A stretch of 64,000 nucleotides of DNA from Odontesthes bonariensis (taxonomy: Eukaryota > Chordata > Actinopteri > Atheriniformes > Atherinopsidae), in contig NC_134522.1 in NCBI RefSeq assembly GCF_027942865.1, positions 10,071,849-10,135,848 of the forward strand, read 5' to 3'. The notes below the pieces were generated by a model. That model worked only from the letters and a program-made list of their open reading frames with translations, made no database searches and was not told the origin of the DNA. The position numbers were made by a program, and so were the translations under genes. Positions 12,101-22,700 of the stretch are shown piece after piece. The first letter of the stretch is position 1. Every line of letters begins with the position of its first letter.

Positions 12101-14895
12101 GCATTAGCCAATACTGACAATAAAACTGAAGATTTCAGCCGTCATGGAGACCATATGTCTAGACATATGGCTAAAGAGCATTACATCAATTATTTCTTAA
12201 GAGAAAAGTGAACTGGTTAGCCCATATTCTTTAATGCCAGCACTTCCGTGACTGGTTTAATAAAACAAGACAGCCTTTCAAAGAAGTCTAAACAGTTAAA
12301 AGGTGAGAAAATAAGATGGTTTTGGGGGTTTCAGCAGATCACAAAAACAGGATGAAACCATGCTTTCTCAGTGAGAAATGACTAATGGGAAACATGACAC
12401 TGCCGAGAGCAGATATAACCAAACCAGCTTTTAGTTTCACATATTTATCTACTGTAAATACGCACTGGGATGTTTTTAAAAGTATCGTATTTATCCAGCC
12501 GAGTCAGGCGAAACCAGACAAAGGCCAAATATGCAAATGTCCTTCGAGAAAAACTGTGACAAAGCATGATTGTGCAGCCCCGTCTCCACATGACACCGAC
12601 TGGGCACACAGAAGCAGCTTACAGATACATAACATCTAACGGGGTCGTAATTCAGTGGCGACTTTACTACACCATAAAGAAATCCTGCAGGAGGCAATCT
12701 CCATTACAGCCTGGCACCCCCCCCCTTCGGATGACTTTGTGCAGGGGACACAGCGCTGACCAGCCATGCTGCTCAGCAACATGTCATAGGGAAGCTGCAG
12801 ATGTACCATTTCACACCAACCCAACTTCTAACGCTGCCGTGGCATATGAACATCTTAATTAGTAACAACTAAGACTTCTGGAGGCAGCATCCTCGAGACT
12901 CACTCACACATGTGGGAGTTAAACCATTTGGACTGCATTTCGTTTAGGATCTCTTTACCCATCTGAATGGGTTGACTGAGCAGACATTTTTGATTGCTAG
13001 CTGTTTGAATGTTTGACCAGTGATGTGGGAGGGAATCGGATCTGTCAGCTCAGCACTGAGTAGTAAAAGCATGCAGGGAGCGAGTGTAAAAGCAGAGCAA
13101 ATGAGGAAAGTAGGCTTTATTTATGTTGACACGAGGCGAGTACATCAAAAAAAACATTATCAAACAATAACTGAACATGTTGCAAACCAATACTTACAAT
13201 AAGAGAGAAGGAATGCAGTGCTGATAGATGCCTGAGAAGTGAATAGGCTGCTTTGACAAGGCCAAGCCCACACTCAAGCTCTACAGTTCCAAAAACCCTT
13301 ACCTCTAATTATGGACTTGTCTAAACTTAGAAAAGTTGAACGTCTGCGCTAATACAATCCAGGGCAGAGGGAACATTATTGGAGCCATCTTCACTCTGAA
13401 CTACAAACGCATCGATGCAAAAGACAAGAGTCCCAACTCTGAGCAGAAGCTTAGACACATCACATAACAAATCACAGTTTATTCACAACACTGAGACAAA
13501 GTTAAGCCTGTAATTACATTGCAACCCTTGGAAAGAGGAAGATGAAAAGATACTTGAACACAGACAAAACTGGAACCTCTGGTAAATGTGTGAAATAGAG
13601 GGATAAAAAATACTGACTGCATTTGTTCGTCTGTGGCAGATGTGACTTTTAACTGCAGACTCGATGTATAGTCATGACAAAGCTCAACATCAGCTTCAGC
13701 TTCCTGTGCTGGTTGGTTGGTTGATTGATTGATTGATTGATGAGTGTGTGACCACCGCCTGCTCAGATGTGTGAGGACCCTGCTGATTGTGTACGCATCG
13801 CTCCCCGGAGAGGAGTGGGCCAAAACAAAGCATCGACCGCGCCGTGCAGCATGTGTAACAGCGAGCTGCCCACCGCTTCATTGTCTGTGAAATAAAAAGG
13901 CAAAAAGGCAAAAAGGCAAAGAGCCCCCCCCCCTCCCCTCCCCTCCCCTCCCCTCTGTGGAAGCAAACATAAAAAGGATCTAGGCAGATAGAAACCACGC
14001 CAGCAGCATGCTCGGTGTGATCATGCCCAACCTGCAGGGTGATGGTTGTACACCCTGGAAAAATTAAACCAGGCATTCCCAACAAAGCCTGCGGTGGCTT
14101 TCGTGATAATTAAACCCCTAAATTAAACCCAAGCACGAGGCTTCAGACTGAAATAACCACTCCTTCATGCAGTCTCCTATTTTTATTTTTTTATTTTTTT
14201 GTTTCACATTATGTATTGCCTAGCAACAGTGCGTTACTAGGACTGTACGGGCTTGCCACGAAGGCGACCTCACATTTCTGAGCCTCCCCGCTCATGCGGC
14301 TCTCCAGCCCGCGTCAAAGAATTTCACCTCCCGGCAAAGTCCCCATGGTACATTTCAAACCACGTACAGTCTGCAAACTAACGTGGCAGGCGACAACTAC
14401 ACGATTTCACGACACTCCTCAAACTTTTGTAGCGCCGTGTCTCGGTGAACAAACGTGAGAAACTCGAAGGACTTGCGGAGAACCGGTTTAGGAGCCGGAC
14501 TTGTTGGGCTACCGTGCGCGTAAAGTCGCAACAGGAGTCAGATTCCGATCTGAGGGCGCTGCTGTCAGTTTGAGTGTCAAGTTCTACAGCAAAACTATTC
14601 ATTTTTCAGGGTGTCGACTATCGGCTGTGTGTATCCTGCAACTGCGCCAGCAGACGGGCTGTGAAGTGCCGCGGAGTTAAACACCGTTTTCAACGCTTTT
14701 AACGGTTATGAAAGCTAGCTTGGTTTAGCCAAGTTAGCCGTGGTTATAGCCAAATTAGCACCAGCTAATGCCAAGAGTCGTGGTAGTGTGTTGAGAAACT
14801 GAACACTTACTTTTATGTCTGCCCGAACCCCAGGACTGTTTAGCGATACTGGGACTCCGTATAATTGCCCTCCCGGCGGATTTCAAAGCGTCCAT
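127..14895 (-). CDS. ldlrap1: LDL receptor adapter protein 1 (ARH), N-terminal part, exons 1-4
   Basis: Clathrin adaptor whose PTB domain binds FxNPxY tails of LDL-receptor family proteins for endocytosis. Minus-strand coding exons: 14811-14895, 3187-3329, 2281-2393, 127-241; phases join without a stop to give the first 152 residues. Residues 1-28 begin MDALKSAGRAIIRSPSIAKQ. Exon 2 carries LPENWTDTRETLLEGM and GEELSAAAVKRIVAT, exon 3 SGKKLQKVTLTVSPRGIIL, and exon 4 CTADKMHDKVFAYIVQSQ followed by SLECHAFLCSKRKM; these match the mammalian PTB domain closely. The rest of the PTB domain, the clathrin box and the AP-2 binding region must lie beyond base 1. Intron 1 is about 11.5 kb. The start is the conserved MDALKSAGR methionine. 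Teleosts have ldlrap1a and ldlrap1b; I cannot tell which this is. Confidence 0.96.
242..2280 (-). other. ldlrap1 intron 3
   Basis: No coding exon recognised. It holds short A-rich runs (for example near 1760-1778) and otherwise unique-looking sequence. Confidence 0.8.
3159..3176. repeat. (GT)9 microsatellite just downstream of ldlrap1 exon 2 donor
   Basis: Perfect GT dinucleotide run. In the ldlrap1 transcript it reads as a CA repeat starting about 11 nt after the exon 2 donor. A complementary (AC)6 run at 3344-3355 lies 15 nt upstream of the exon 2 start. Confidence 0.95.
3598..4178 (-). mobile_element. Harbinger/ISL2EU-like non-autonomous DNA transposon, copy 1
   Basis: 581-bp element with long terminal inverted repeats: GGTGCTGTTTACACATACCC on the left and its complement on the right, extending through a GGGTATTTTGATAAAC core. 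It is flanked by a 3-bp TAA duplication (3595-3597 and 4179-4181). An internal minus-strand reading frame (MEVLAALLFLRAILACVLLK, from about 3932) matches one in the copy at 40763-41440, so it is probably the remnant start of a transposase-associated frame. TWA duplications suggest the PIF/Harbinger-ISL2EU group; the family name is an inference. Confidence 0.85.
12151..12170. repeat. perfect 20-bp palindrome
   Basis: CCATATGTCTAGACATATGG is its own reverse complement; the match stops at both flanking bases. Two CATATG E-box-like sites sit in the arms. Function unknown; chance occurrence is possible. Confidence 0.9.
13715..13742. repeat. TTGG/TTGA tetranucleotide repeat
   Basis: Tandem GGTT units pass into tandem GATT units inside ldlrap1 intron 1. 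Confidence 0.85.
13924..13955 (-). repeat. G-rich tract, quadruplex-capable on ldlrap1 strand
   Basis: A C10 run followed by repeated CCCCT on the plus strand gives, on the minus (transcribed-sense) strand, at least five G4 runs separated by single A bases and then a longer G run. This fits the usual G-quadruplex pattern. It lies in intron 1, about 0.9 kb downstream of the ldlrap1 start codon. Confidence 0.8.
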
Positions 14896-15300
14896 ATCGT
14901 AATCCAAAAGTGGGGCAAAAAGCCCAACTGGCCCCCGTTTGTGTCCGTCGAATCACTTCTTCGGGTTGAAAACAGCACTCTCCCGTCCAAACTTTTTTTT
15001 CATCTGTTTTCTTCTCCTCTCTGCACGGTTAGGCTTTAGCCGATGGTGGATTATCATGTTCGTCCCCTGGGCGGTGTTATGTATGTAAATTAACCGGATA
15101 ACGCGCGTGACGCCCGTTTGGGCTGTCACGCGAGTTGTTGCAGCAGCGGCAGCAGACGGGCGGTGCTGTTGCTGTGGTTTCCGTTAACACACGCGCGAGC
15201 AGTTTTGTTCCCGTCCAGTGTCGTTTTGCGGTAGAAGATCAGCAAAACACGCAGCAGACTGCGCTTAAACCTCCGTCATATTCGCTGTCTGAGCTCCCGA
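14896..15300 (-). promoter_or_regulatory. ldlrap1 5' UTR and CpG-rich promoter region
   Basis: The sequence immediately upstream of the ldlrap1 start is richer in CpG than its surroundings, notably around 15090-15190 where CGCGCGTGACGCC and GTCACGCGAG occur. This fits a CpG-type promoter without a TATA box. No start site can be set from sequence alone. Confidence 0.5.
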
Positions 15301-17883
15301 AAGGGGTTAGCAACGTGCGGAAGTTAGTTGGAGCCACCTCACCTCAGCAGGTGAATTTAAAGGTGCTGGGCAGGTGCTGTAAGCAGGGTCTGATTACTGT
15401 GGTGTTCAGTCACTTACTGAGAACAGATCAATGAAAAATGTTATCTAATCTGAATATTTTCAGATTACTGTCAGAATGCTTTCAACCCAAATAGTAAAGA
15501 TAATTAACGTTTTGCTGAAAAATGGACTTTGCTTCCAAATATTCAAAAGATATCCATCAAATGTTCAAGTGGCAGATATCCTGTGTGTTCTGCGACACTT
15601 AACACACTGTTGTGTACATTTTTGTTGCCGGTTAAAGGCTGAACGGAGTTTCTTTGTGTCTTTGCCTTGTCCATCTCCATCTGTCTCGGTTTCAACATTT
15701 CAAATGGTTCTGTGCTCTCTATTGTGAAGAAAATCCGCTTTCGCACAGCATCCCAGCTTTTTTGGAGCTGAGGTTGTACAATGGAATGGATTTAGTGTGC
15801 GTCATTGAATAAATCCAATTGATCTTACATTAAACATCAGATACACTGCATTACTGTGCTACGTTGTCATTCAATATTCCACGATGTAATAAAGTAATCA
15901 ATGGAAATATAATATGTAATCTGGGTGGAACATAGCTCCCAATTTTTCTAATCCTTTTACATAAATCCTTCAACTTTGGTTGTAAAAGATCTTGAAGAAT
16001 ATTATTGCTGATTAAGATGTCAGACACACCAGTAGACCGCCTTGAACAGCATCAGTTTGGGTTCTTTAACTTTACAGCATTGTATATTATATTATATTAT
16101 TATATGCATCTTATGCTTCGTATAACATCTGCTTCAATATTTCACCCCAGTTGCCAGATCTAATGGCCAACGTAAAGCCAACAGTTGCAGAGTAAGGATG
16201 AAAAAGTCCCCTGAAGGTCGAGACTCTTGGTTCATTTCACTGACCTGAGGAAGAGAATCTCTGGCCAAGAGGGATTCCCGTTATACTGAGCATGAATAAG
16301 AATAAAGGTTAACACGGTTTAAGCTTCAATCACCTCAGAACAATTTCTATGTTTGAAATTTCCTTTGAGAATAAAGGAAACCTCAGGTAACTTTTATATC
16401 TGAAGACCTTTCCAAATGCATGAAAACAACGAGCCAACCATGCATCATTATACCCAACATCCCAATTATTGTTGTAAAACTATCCTCAAAGTTTTCTCGT
16501 ACTTTCTTGGGCACACAGAAGCTTTCACTGAGTTTACATCACCACCAATAAAACGGATCACTCAGGGGAATGGCTTGCAAAAAATCTCGCAAAACCAGAT
16601 TTCATGGGAGACGACAAGCTCAGAGACGTCAGTTCAGGAGGCTAACGCCTCCCTGGAGACATGTTAGGCAACCTCACCGCTTTCTTCTATCAGAAGCTCA
16701 GTGAGCAGTGACAGGACATGCTTTGCTGTAAAAAAAAAAAAAAACTGCATCAAAAAGGATTATCATATCATTAGTTTAGCTTTTTAAACAAACCTGCTCC
16801 TCGGCGCTCAGGCCGGTGCGTTCCCTGTAGATCGCCGCTTCATCGCGGGCAGCTGCAGTCTGAAGGGTTACTGAGGTGTGCAGGACATGCACTGACCTTC
16901 TAAACTGTACTTTTCACAGAAGGTGAGTGTTTGCTGTGGGGATCCTCACCCTGAAGATGAGCATAAACCCTGAATGCACCCATCTGCCCAGACACGCTGG
17001 CAGCGTTATTATCAGTTTATAAATTGTTTTGCAGTGACGAGAAGTGACTCATAAACTTTACACCAATAAGTCAAAGGAAACAGAAAAGCTTTCATGTGTA
17101 ATCTCCTTCTTTAAATCTTTTCTTTAAACAGCTGGATTTACCGCTGCTAAATGCACAGACAGACTAAATCTGCCTCGCCACACAGGCTATTCAGCCTGTA
17201 TCTTGGGAAGTATTGTGCGATGCAGAATGCTGAGCAGAGGCCTTCTTTCATGAATTGTCCTTGGCCGAGGGATTCTTTATCCCCTCAAGAAAATGTATCT
17301 GCATCTGAGGAGTTATCGCTCAAATCAAAATGTGTGGCAGCACATCATTTTGCTCTCTTTTGTGCTCCCATCTCAGACTGAAATCACAAATCTAAAAAGG
17401 TCAGAAAAGCAGAGAATCTCCCTGCTGGTTAGTGAATGACTAAATACAAAATGTGCACAAAGAGAGACTGTGGGAAAAACAAATGTGCTGAAGTGCTAAG
17501 TATTTCCCCTTTGGCAATATTTAAATGGGGCACGCCCACCACTAAACTCAGCACTGGTGGACAGCGTTGTAAAAGCAGCATCTTTTGACTTAGCAGTCGT
17601 CAGAATCACTCAAGAAGAAATTACTCCCAATTTACTTCTGTCTGAGCTAAATGGGATTTTATGTTCTTGAAATGACAGAATGATGGTTATTGACGGGGTA
17701 ATTAACCAGAGCTTGTCTGAACAAGAGAGAATTTCTTATAGCTGAGAAGCAGATGGAAACTGCCCCCTAGTGGCAGAAAGATGATGTTGTATTTGGAGCC
17801 AGATTTACAGTTTAGAAACTGAACCATGTTCATTGTGGATTTACTAAATGAAAAACTATGTCTGCAAGAAAACAAAAAAGGTT
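15301..17883. other. intergenic spacer between ldlrap1 and maco1
   Basis: No exon or recognisable mobile element. It contains a short TATAT/TTATA microsatellite near 16082-16105 and an A run near 16730-16744. Confidence 0.7.
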
Positions 17884-17889
17884 TTTATT
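17884..17889 (-). terminator. candidate maco1 polyadenylation signal
   Basis: TTTATT on the plus strand is AATAAA in the maco1 sense. It is the first such hexamer found downstream of the maco1 stop and is followed in the transcript sense by a U-rich stretch. It would give a 3' UTR of about 1.8 kb; no transcript evidence is available. Confidence 0.5.
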
Positions 17890-19710
17890 TTCTGTAAACC
17901 TCACAGAGCGAGAGCGCAGCCAAGGTCAGACCTGGGGGAGAACAGAACAGTGACTGTGGGGCATAGAAAACAAAAAACAAAACAAAAACACATCTCCGTA
18001 CTTTCAACCATCAGTTGGCCGAACAACCGACTAAACTGTCACTTTCACAACATTTTCAAGAAGCCAACGACGGCAATCTGAGCGAGAAAAAGAAAAAGCT
18101 TCTTCTGTGTGCGGCAGGTGAAAACCGCACGCGAGGTGACGCCGAAACCCCCGTGGGGCTCAAGCAGACCACCCCCCCCCGCAGGAAAATAACGATAATA
18201 CCAGAAACAGGAGTGAAGTAAACTGCTTTTAAAAAAAACAGCCACGTTGCAAATACTGAATAACATTCACAAAAAGAAACGTGGCTCTACTTCCTCACTT
18301 TCTACTACACAGTCGACTACAAACAGACAGCGGCTTTCTCTGAACGATCAACAGAAACTTTTAACTGCGTATTTGACAAGACGTGAGCCAAAGTATTAGC
18401 AGTTACATTCTCCAACACATTACCAGAGAAACTCCAGTCTTGGCACACAAACTGAAGTGGCAGATAACTATCTTATCTGGAACATGGCATTTCCAAAGCT
18501 TTGTTTACATTGCACAGTTCATCTTTACAGTTTTCCCTTTCAGAGCTGCACGCGTTTTCAACGGCGCGCCATCAAAATAAAAAAATAAAAGAACCCAGGG
18601 AGGCGGCTCAACCAAAGGACTCGGGGTTAAACGGCAGCAGCGATGAGCGTCTTTTAGAACACGATGAGCTGCAGACGGTGGTGGCTTCCCTCGTGTCAAC
18701 ATACTGACAGTGTGAAAATAAGTACTGTGAAATTTAGAGCTGTTCAATGTGCCTGACAAAGGACACGGCGGCTCTTTGAAAGTGGATGACGATCAGCTTC
18801 CCTACCAGCGGGGAAGTCAAAAAGACAAAGAAACACAAGGGAACGATGTCCCACTTCACTATGCTGACTGGAAGCCTTCTTCTTTCCAGCTCAGTGAGAT
18901 TTCCCCACCAAATTCAGATGGTTTGGGTGGCATCTCATGTCCTCAACTCAAGGCACTGTGATCATATCAACCAGAATATCTGCTCGGGTCCGTTTACTTT
19001 ACTTTAAAGTTTTCTGCTTATAACACAAGTTATTTTCACAGCTTTTTGCCATCAACGTTTCCAGTCTGTTGGGAAGAAAAAAAAAAAAAAGAAAGAAAGA
19101 AAGAAGCCTGGTGAACACAGAGCCACACAAAATGCTTTAAAAACTATGAAAACGCCACATGCCCAAGCAGATTAGAAAAGGGTGAATTTTGGTGACCGAT
19201 TGTGGATTAAAACAATAAGTTAAACAAGTCTGTGCCAGTCTTTGCACTACATTCCTCTGGTTGTACAAATGTTGTCCAACTATATCCGGAGGATAATGAT
19301 CTGTCAAATAAATTAGGATGCAGGTCGGGACGTTTTCCCAATTTTAGGAGGCATTAATCAACCTAAAGTAAATACGGTAGCTTGTTCCAGGAACAGAGAG
19401 CCAGTTTCTGGTTGCAGCGATGGCGGAGATGAAGATGCACACCCGAATCTGTGAGGTTTCACTAGACATTAAAGAGAAAAAAAAAAAAAAAAACTGACGC
19501 TTCCTAATTGACGTGGGATGTCCATTTTTAAGTTGTTTTTTTTTTTTTGTCTTTTGTTTTAACTACAACAAATACAGTCACACAATACAACAACTTCCTT
19601 CTGACCTGGCGAGGAGAGAACAGAACAAAACTATTCCCAGCCACAAGATGATGGACCTGCGGGAAAAGTAAAAATGTTGGGAGGATGGATGGAGGGGCGG
19701 GACAAAGCCT

Positions 19711-22700
19711 TCACTTTTTGAGGGGCTGGTAAACGGAAGCGTTGGGGTCCAGGCCGGAGGGATTGGTGTCCATGAACTTTGAGGAGTAGTGGGGGGCCAC
19801 GGGGGTCATGCTGCTGGTGTCGGCTGTGTAGGAGATGCTGGGCATGACGGCCATCACTTCTGCTATCTTCTGCTTCAGGTCTTTGATCTCCTGGTCCTTC
19901 TGAAGGATTTGACCTGAAAACAGAAGAAAAAAAACGCGTCAGATGTGGCGACTTGACGATATGTGGAGGCGTCACGGTGATTCGAGCATTATGGACATGG
20001 CATGAACCTTGTGCGATCTCCAGCTGCCTCTTGGCGTCTCCAAGTGCAGAGAAGAGGTCCAGTTTGATCCTGGTCTCTGCGCTCAGACTGTTCTCCAGAT
20101 GCTGGGTCTTGTCCTGCATGGCTGACAGGGCTGACATCAGCACCTCTGTGTCTTTTTCATTTTCCTTATATTTATGAAGCTCCTGAAAGACAAAACATGC
20201 AGTCAGAGTCAGCATCACAGGTTAATATCCAGGGCTCGTTGCTTTGGTACACTGGTGATTACATGTATGAAACAAAGACGGTAAATAAAGATCACCGACC
20301 GAATGCCGATTAAACACGTCGCCACGGCACTCAAAAACCAGATGTTAGTGAGTATTTTTGACCAGTGGGAACGAGGCTTTGGGTTCAGCATCTTTAAACA
20401 TGCGTTTTTAATCAAAGTGGCAGCAGATAAAGGCCCCATCCACACGTAGCCGGGTATCTGCTAAAACGAATATATCTTTCTACGTTTGGACCTGTCATCC
20501 ACATGAAAACGCATCATAAACTAATATTTTTAAAAACTCCGGGCAAAGTGAAGATTTTTGAAAACTCCGTTTATGCAGCTGCGTGTAGACGGAGATAACC
20601 GGAGTTTTGCGTTTTCGAACGTCACAATATGCGCCAAAACAACAACAAATCTGCTCTGACGTTAAACGTGCGACCTTTGTTTACTGAAGAAGCATGGATG
20701 TCTTGAGAACTGTGGTGGTTACTATTGTGCAGGCGCTGTTTACTGCCTTGATTTTAGACGCCCAAGTCGTACTCCCAGAGGAATGGCGTGACAATTTCGC
20801 ATGTCCCGGTGTCCTCACTCCTGTCGCTGTCGGAATTATTACGTCCTCATATCGAGGGGCAGTCATGCGATTACCTGTCAGTGTGCTCAAAAAAGTTGCG
20901 TGCACACTTTATTATTTAGCTGACGAGGGCAGATTGCGCAAAACAGAAAATGCATTTGGGTTGTCAAGACAGGTGAAAACGCAGATGTTCGGTTATGTGT
21001 GGAAGGTGTTTTTTTTCGAAAACGAGGTAATGTGGATACAGATTATTTTATAAACGGAGGGGGGGAAATATTCGGTTTTAAAAATACCCGGCTACGTGTG
21101 TACATAGCCAAAGACTGGGCCACTTCTAATGTTCTTCAGAGCACAACAAATACAAACAGAACATGGTATGAAACTATCCACACCCCTGTGCAAATAAAAG
21201 GAGGGACACGCAGCTTCACTGGTGTGATAATGTGAAAATGGTGTCGTTTTGAAATAAGCTTTCTGAGGCAAGTTATCAGAGCTAAGGTTGATGAGGAGGA
21301 TTATGAACCTCAAAGCATTTTCCTTTTCTTAGTGATATCAAACAATAGCCGGTTACTTGGCACAGAAACATGACGTGATTATCAGAGGATAATCGGCCTT
21401 CGTTCAGTTGTTAAAAAAATCCAAACATTTCATGAATGACTGAAGAGGAACGAGTCTGAAACCAAAGTGTCAAACAACAAACCTGTACTTTTAATTCGAG
21501 CTCTCGTATCTGGTCCTCCTTTAACTTGATGTCCATTGTTAATTTTTTACACTCTGTTTCTAATTCAGCGATCCGCCGCCGCAGCGTGTCTGTGCACTCT
21601 CCCCTGAGAGAAAAGAGAAACAGATGTGTGAGAGCAGAGCAAAGAGGTTGCTGAGGAGCTCATTTCATATATATATCGCGTCTGCCCTCACCTGGATGCT
21701 GCTGCTAGCGCTACTGCTCTGGCTGCTGTGGCCTCCTCTAACTTCTTTCGTTTCTTTTCATCTGCGAGCTGCTTCTCTGCAGAAGCTCGGGCCTCCTGCT
21801 CTGCTTTGAGCCTCTTCTCCAGCTGGCCCACAGCCTGTTTGTCCTTTTGCTTCGCCTGCACAGCATTATGGAGCCTAACACATCCAACCACACAACATGG
21901 AGCAGGTGAGCAAACTTGACAGAATAAGTAACAGAATCACTCCTTCATACTTGTGCTCTATATACACTCAATGCTGACACCAAGCTTTACAAGGTAAGCA
22001 ACCCAAGTAAAAGTCTTAAGTACACTGGAAAAAATGCCCCTCCAAAAATAAGTAAAAAAAACAACAAATACAAGACGTTTTTGCTTGAAATAAGCAAAAA
22101 AATCTGCCAATGGAACTAGTGAAAATCGGCTTGTCAAGATTTCTTGAAATAAAATGTGATATTTAGGACTTTTGAGTTAAAAGTGACCTTGAAATTAGCA
22201 AAAAAAAAAAAAACTCTTCAAATGAAAAAAAAAGCTTGTTTCATGTGAAATATGACTCAAAACAGATGTTTTTAACAAGATATTCAAGATGTATTGTATT
22301 AAAACAAGTCCCTATATCTTGCTGAAATGGTACTTGTTGGGCAATTGTGTCTTATATCAAGTGTAATGAGATACTCAATGAGAAAAATATACTTGGTAAG
22401 ATTTCGATTTTTTTCCAGTGTATACGGTGTGTGAGTTTAATTTACAGTGAAAACTCTGCACAGATCAGGCAGATTTCTCTGAAAGTAGCTGTTAGCAAAC
22501 AAAACTTTGAACTTGATCAAAAGGTCAGCATATAACTCATCTATAATCAGTGCTGTATACCATTAAAAACTCTATAACCCCAGCTAATCGTGACCAAAAC
22601 TGATCACTAGCCCAACTTTGTGTAGACAAGAGTCGCCCCACTTACTTGCTCTGCAACAGCTCATTTTCCTGGCGCAACTGACCCAACTCAGTGCGTATGG

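Larger units (their letters stand above)
3330..14810 (-). other. ldlrap1 intron 1 (11.5 kb)
   Basis: No coding exon recognised in either strand. It contains a Harbinger-like element (3598-4178), A-rich runs (6650-6670), a perfect 20-bp palindrome (12151-12170), a TTGG/TTGA repeat (13715-13742) and a G-rich tract on the minus strand (13924-13955). The remainder is unique-looking AT-rich sequence. Confidence 0.75.

Noticed and set aside
13696-14085. 129-codon minus-strand open frame
   Set aside because: Crosses the C-rich repeat and a tetranucleotide repeat; low-complexity artefact.
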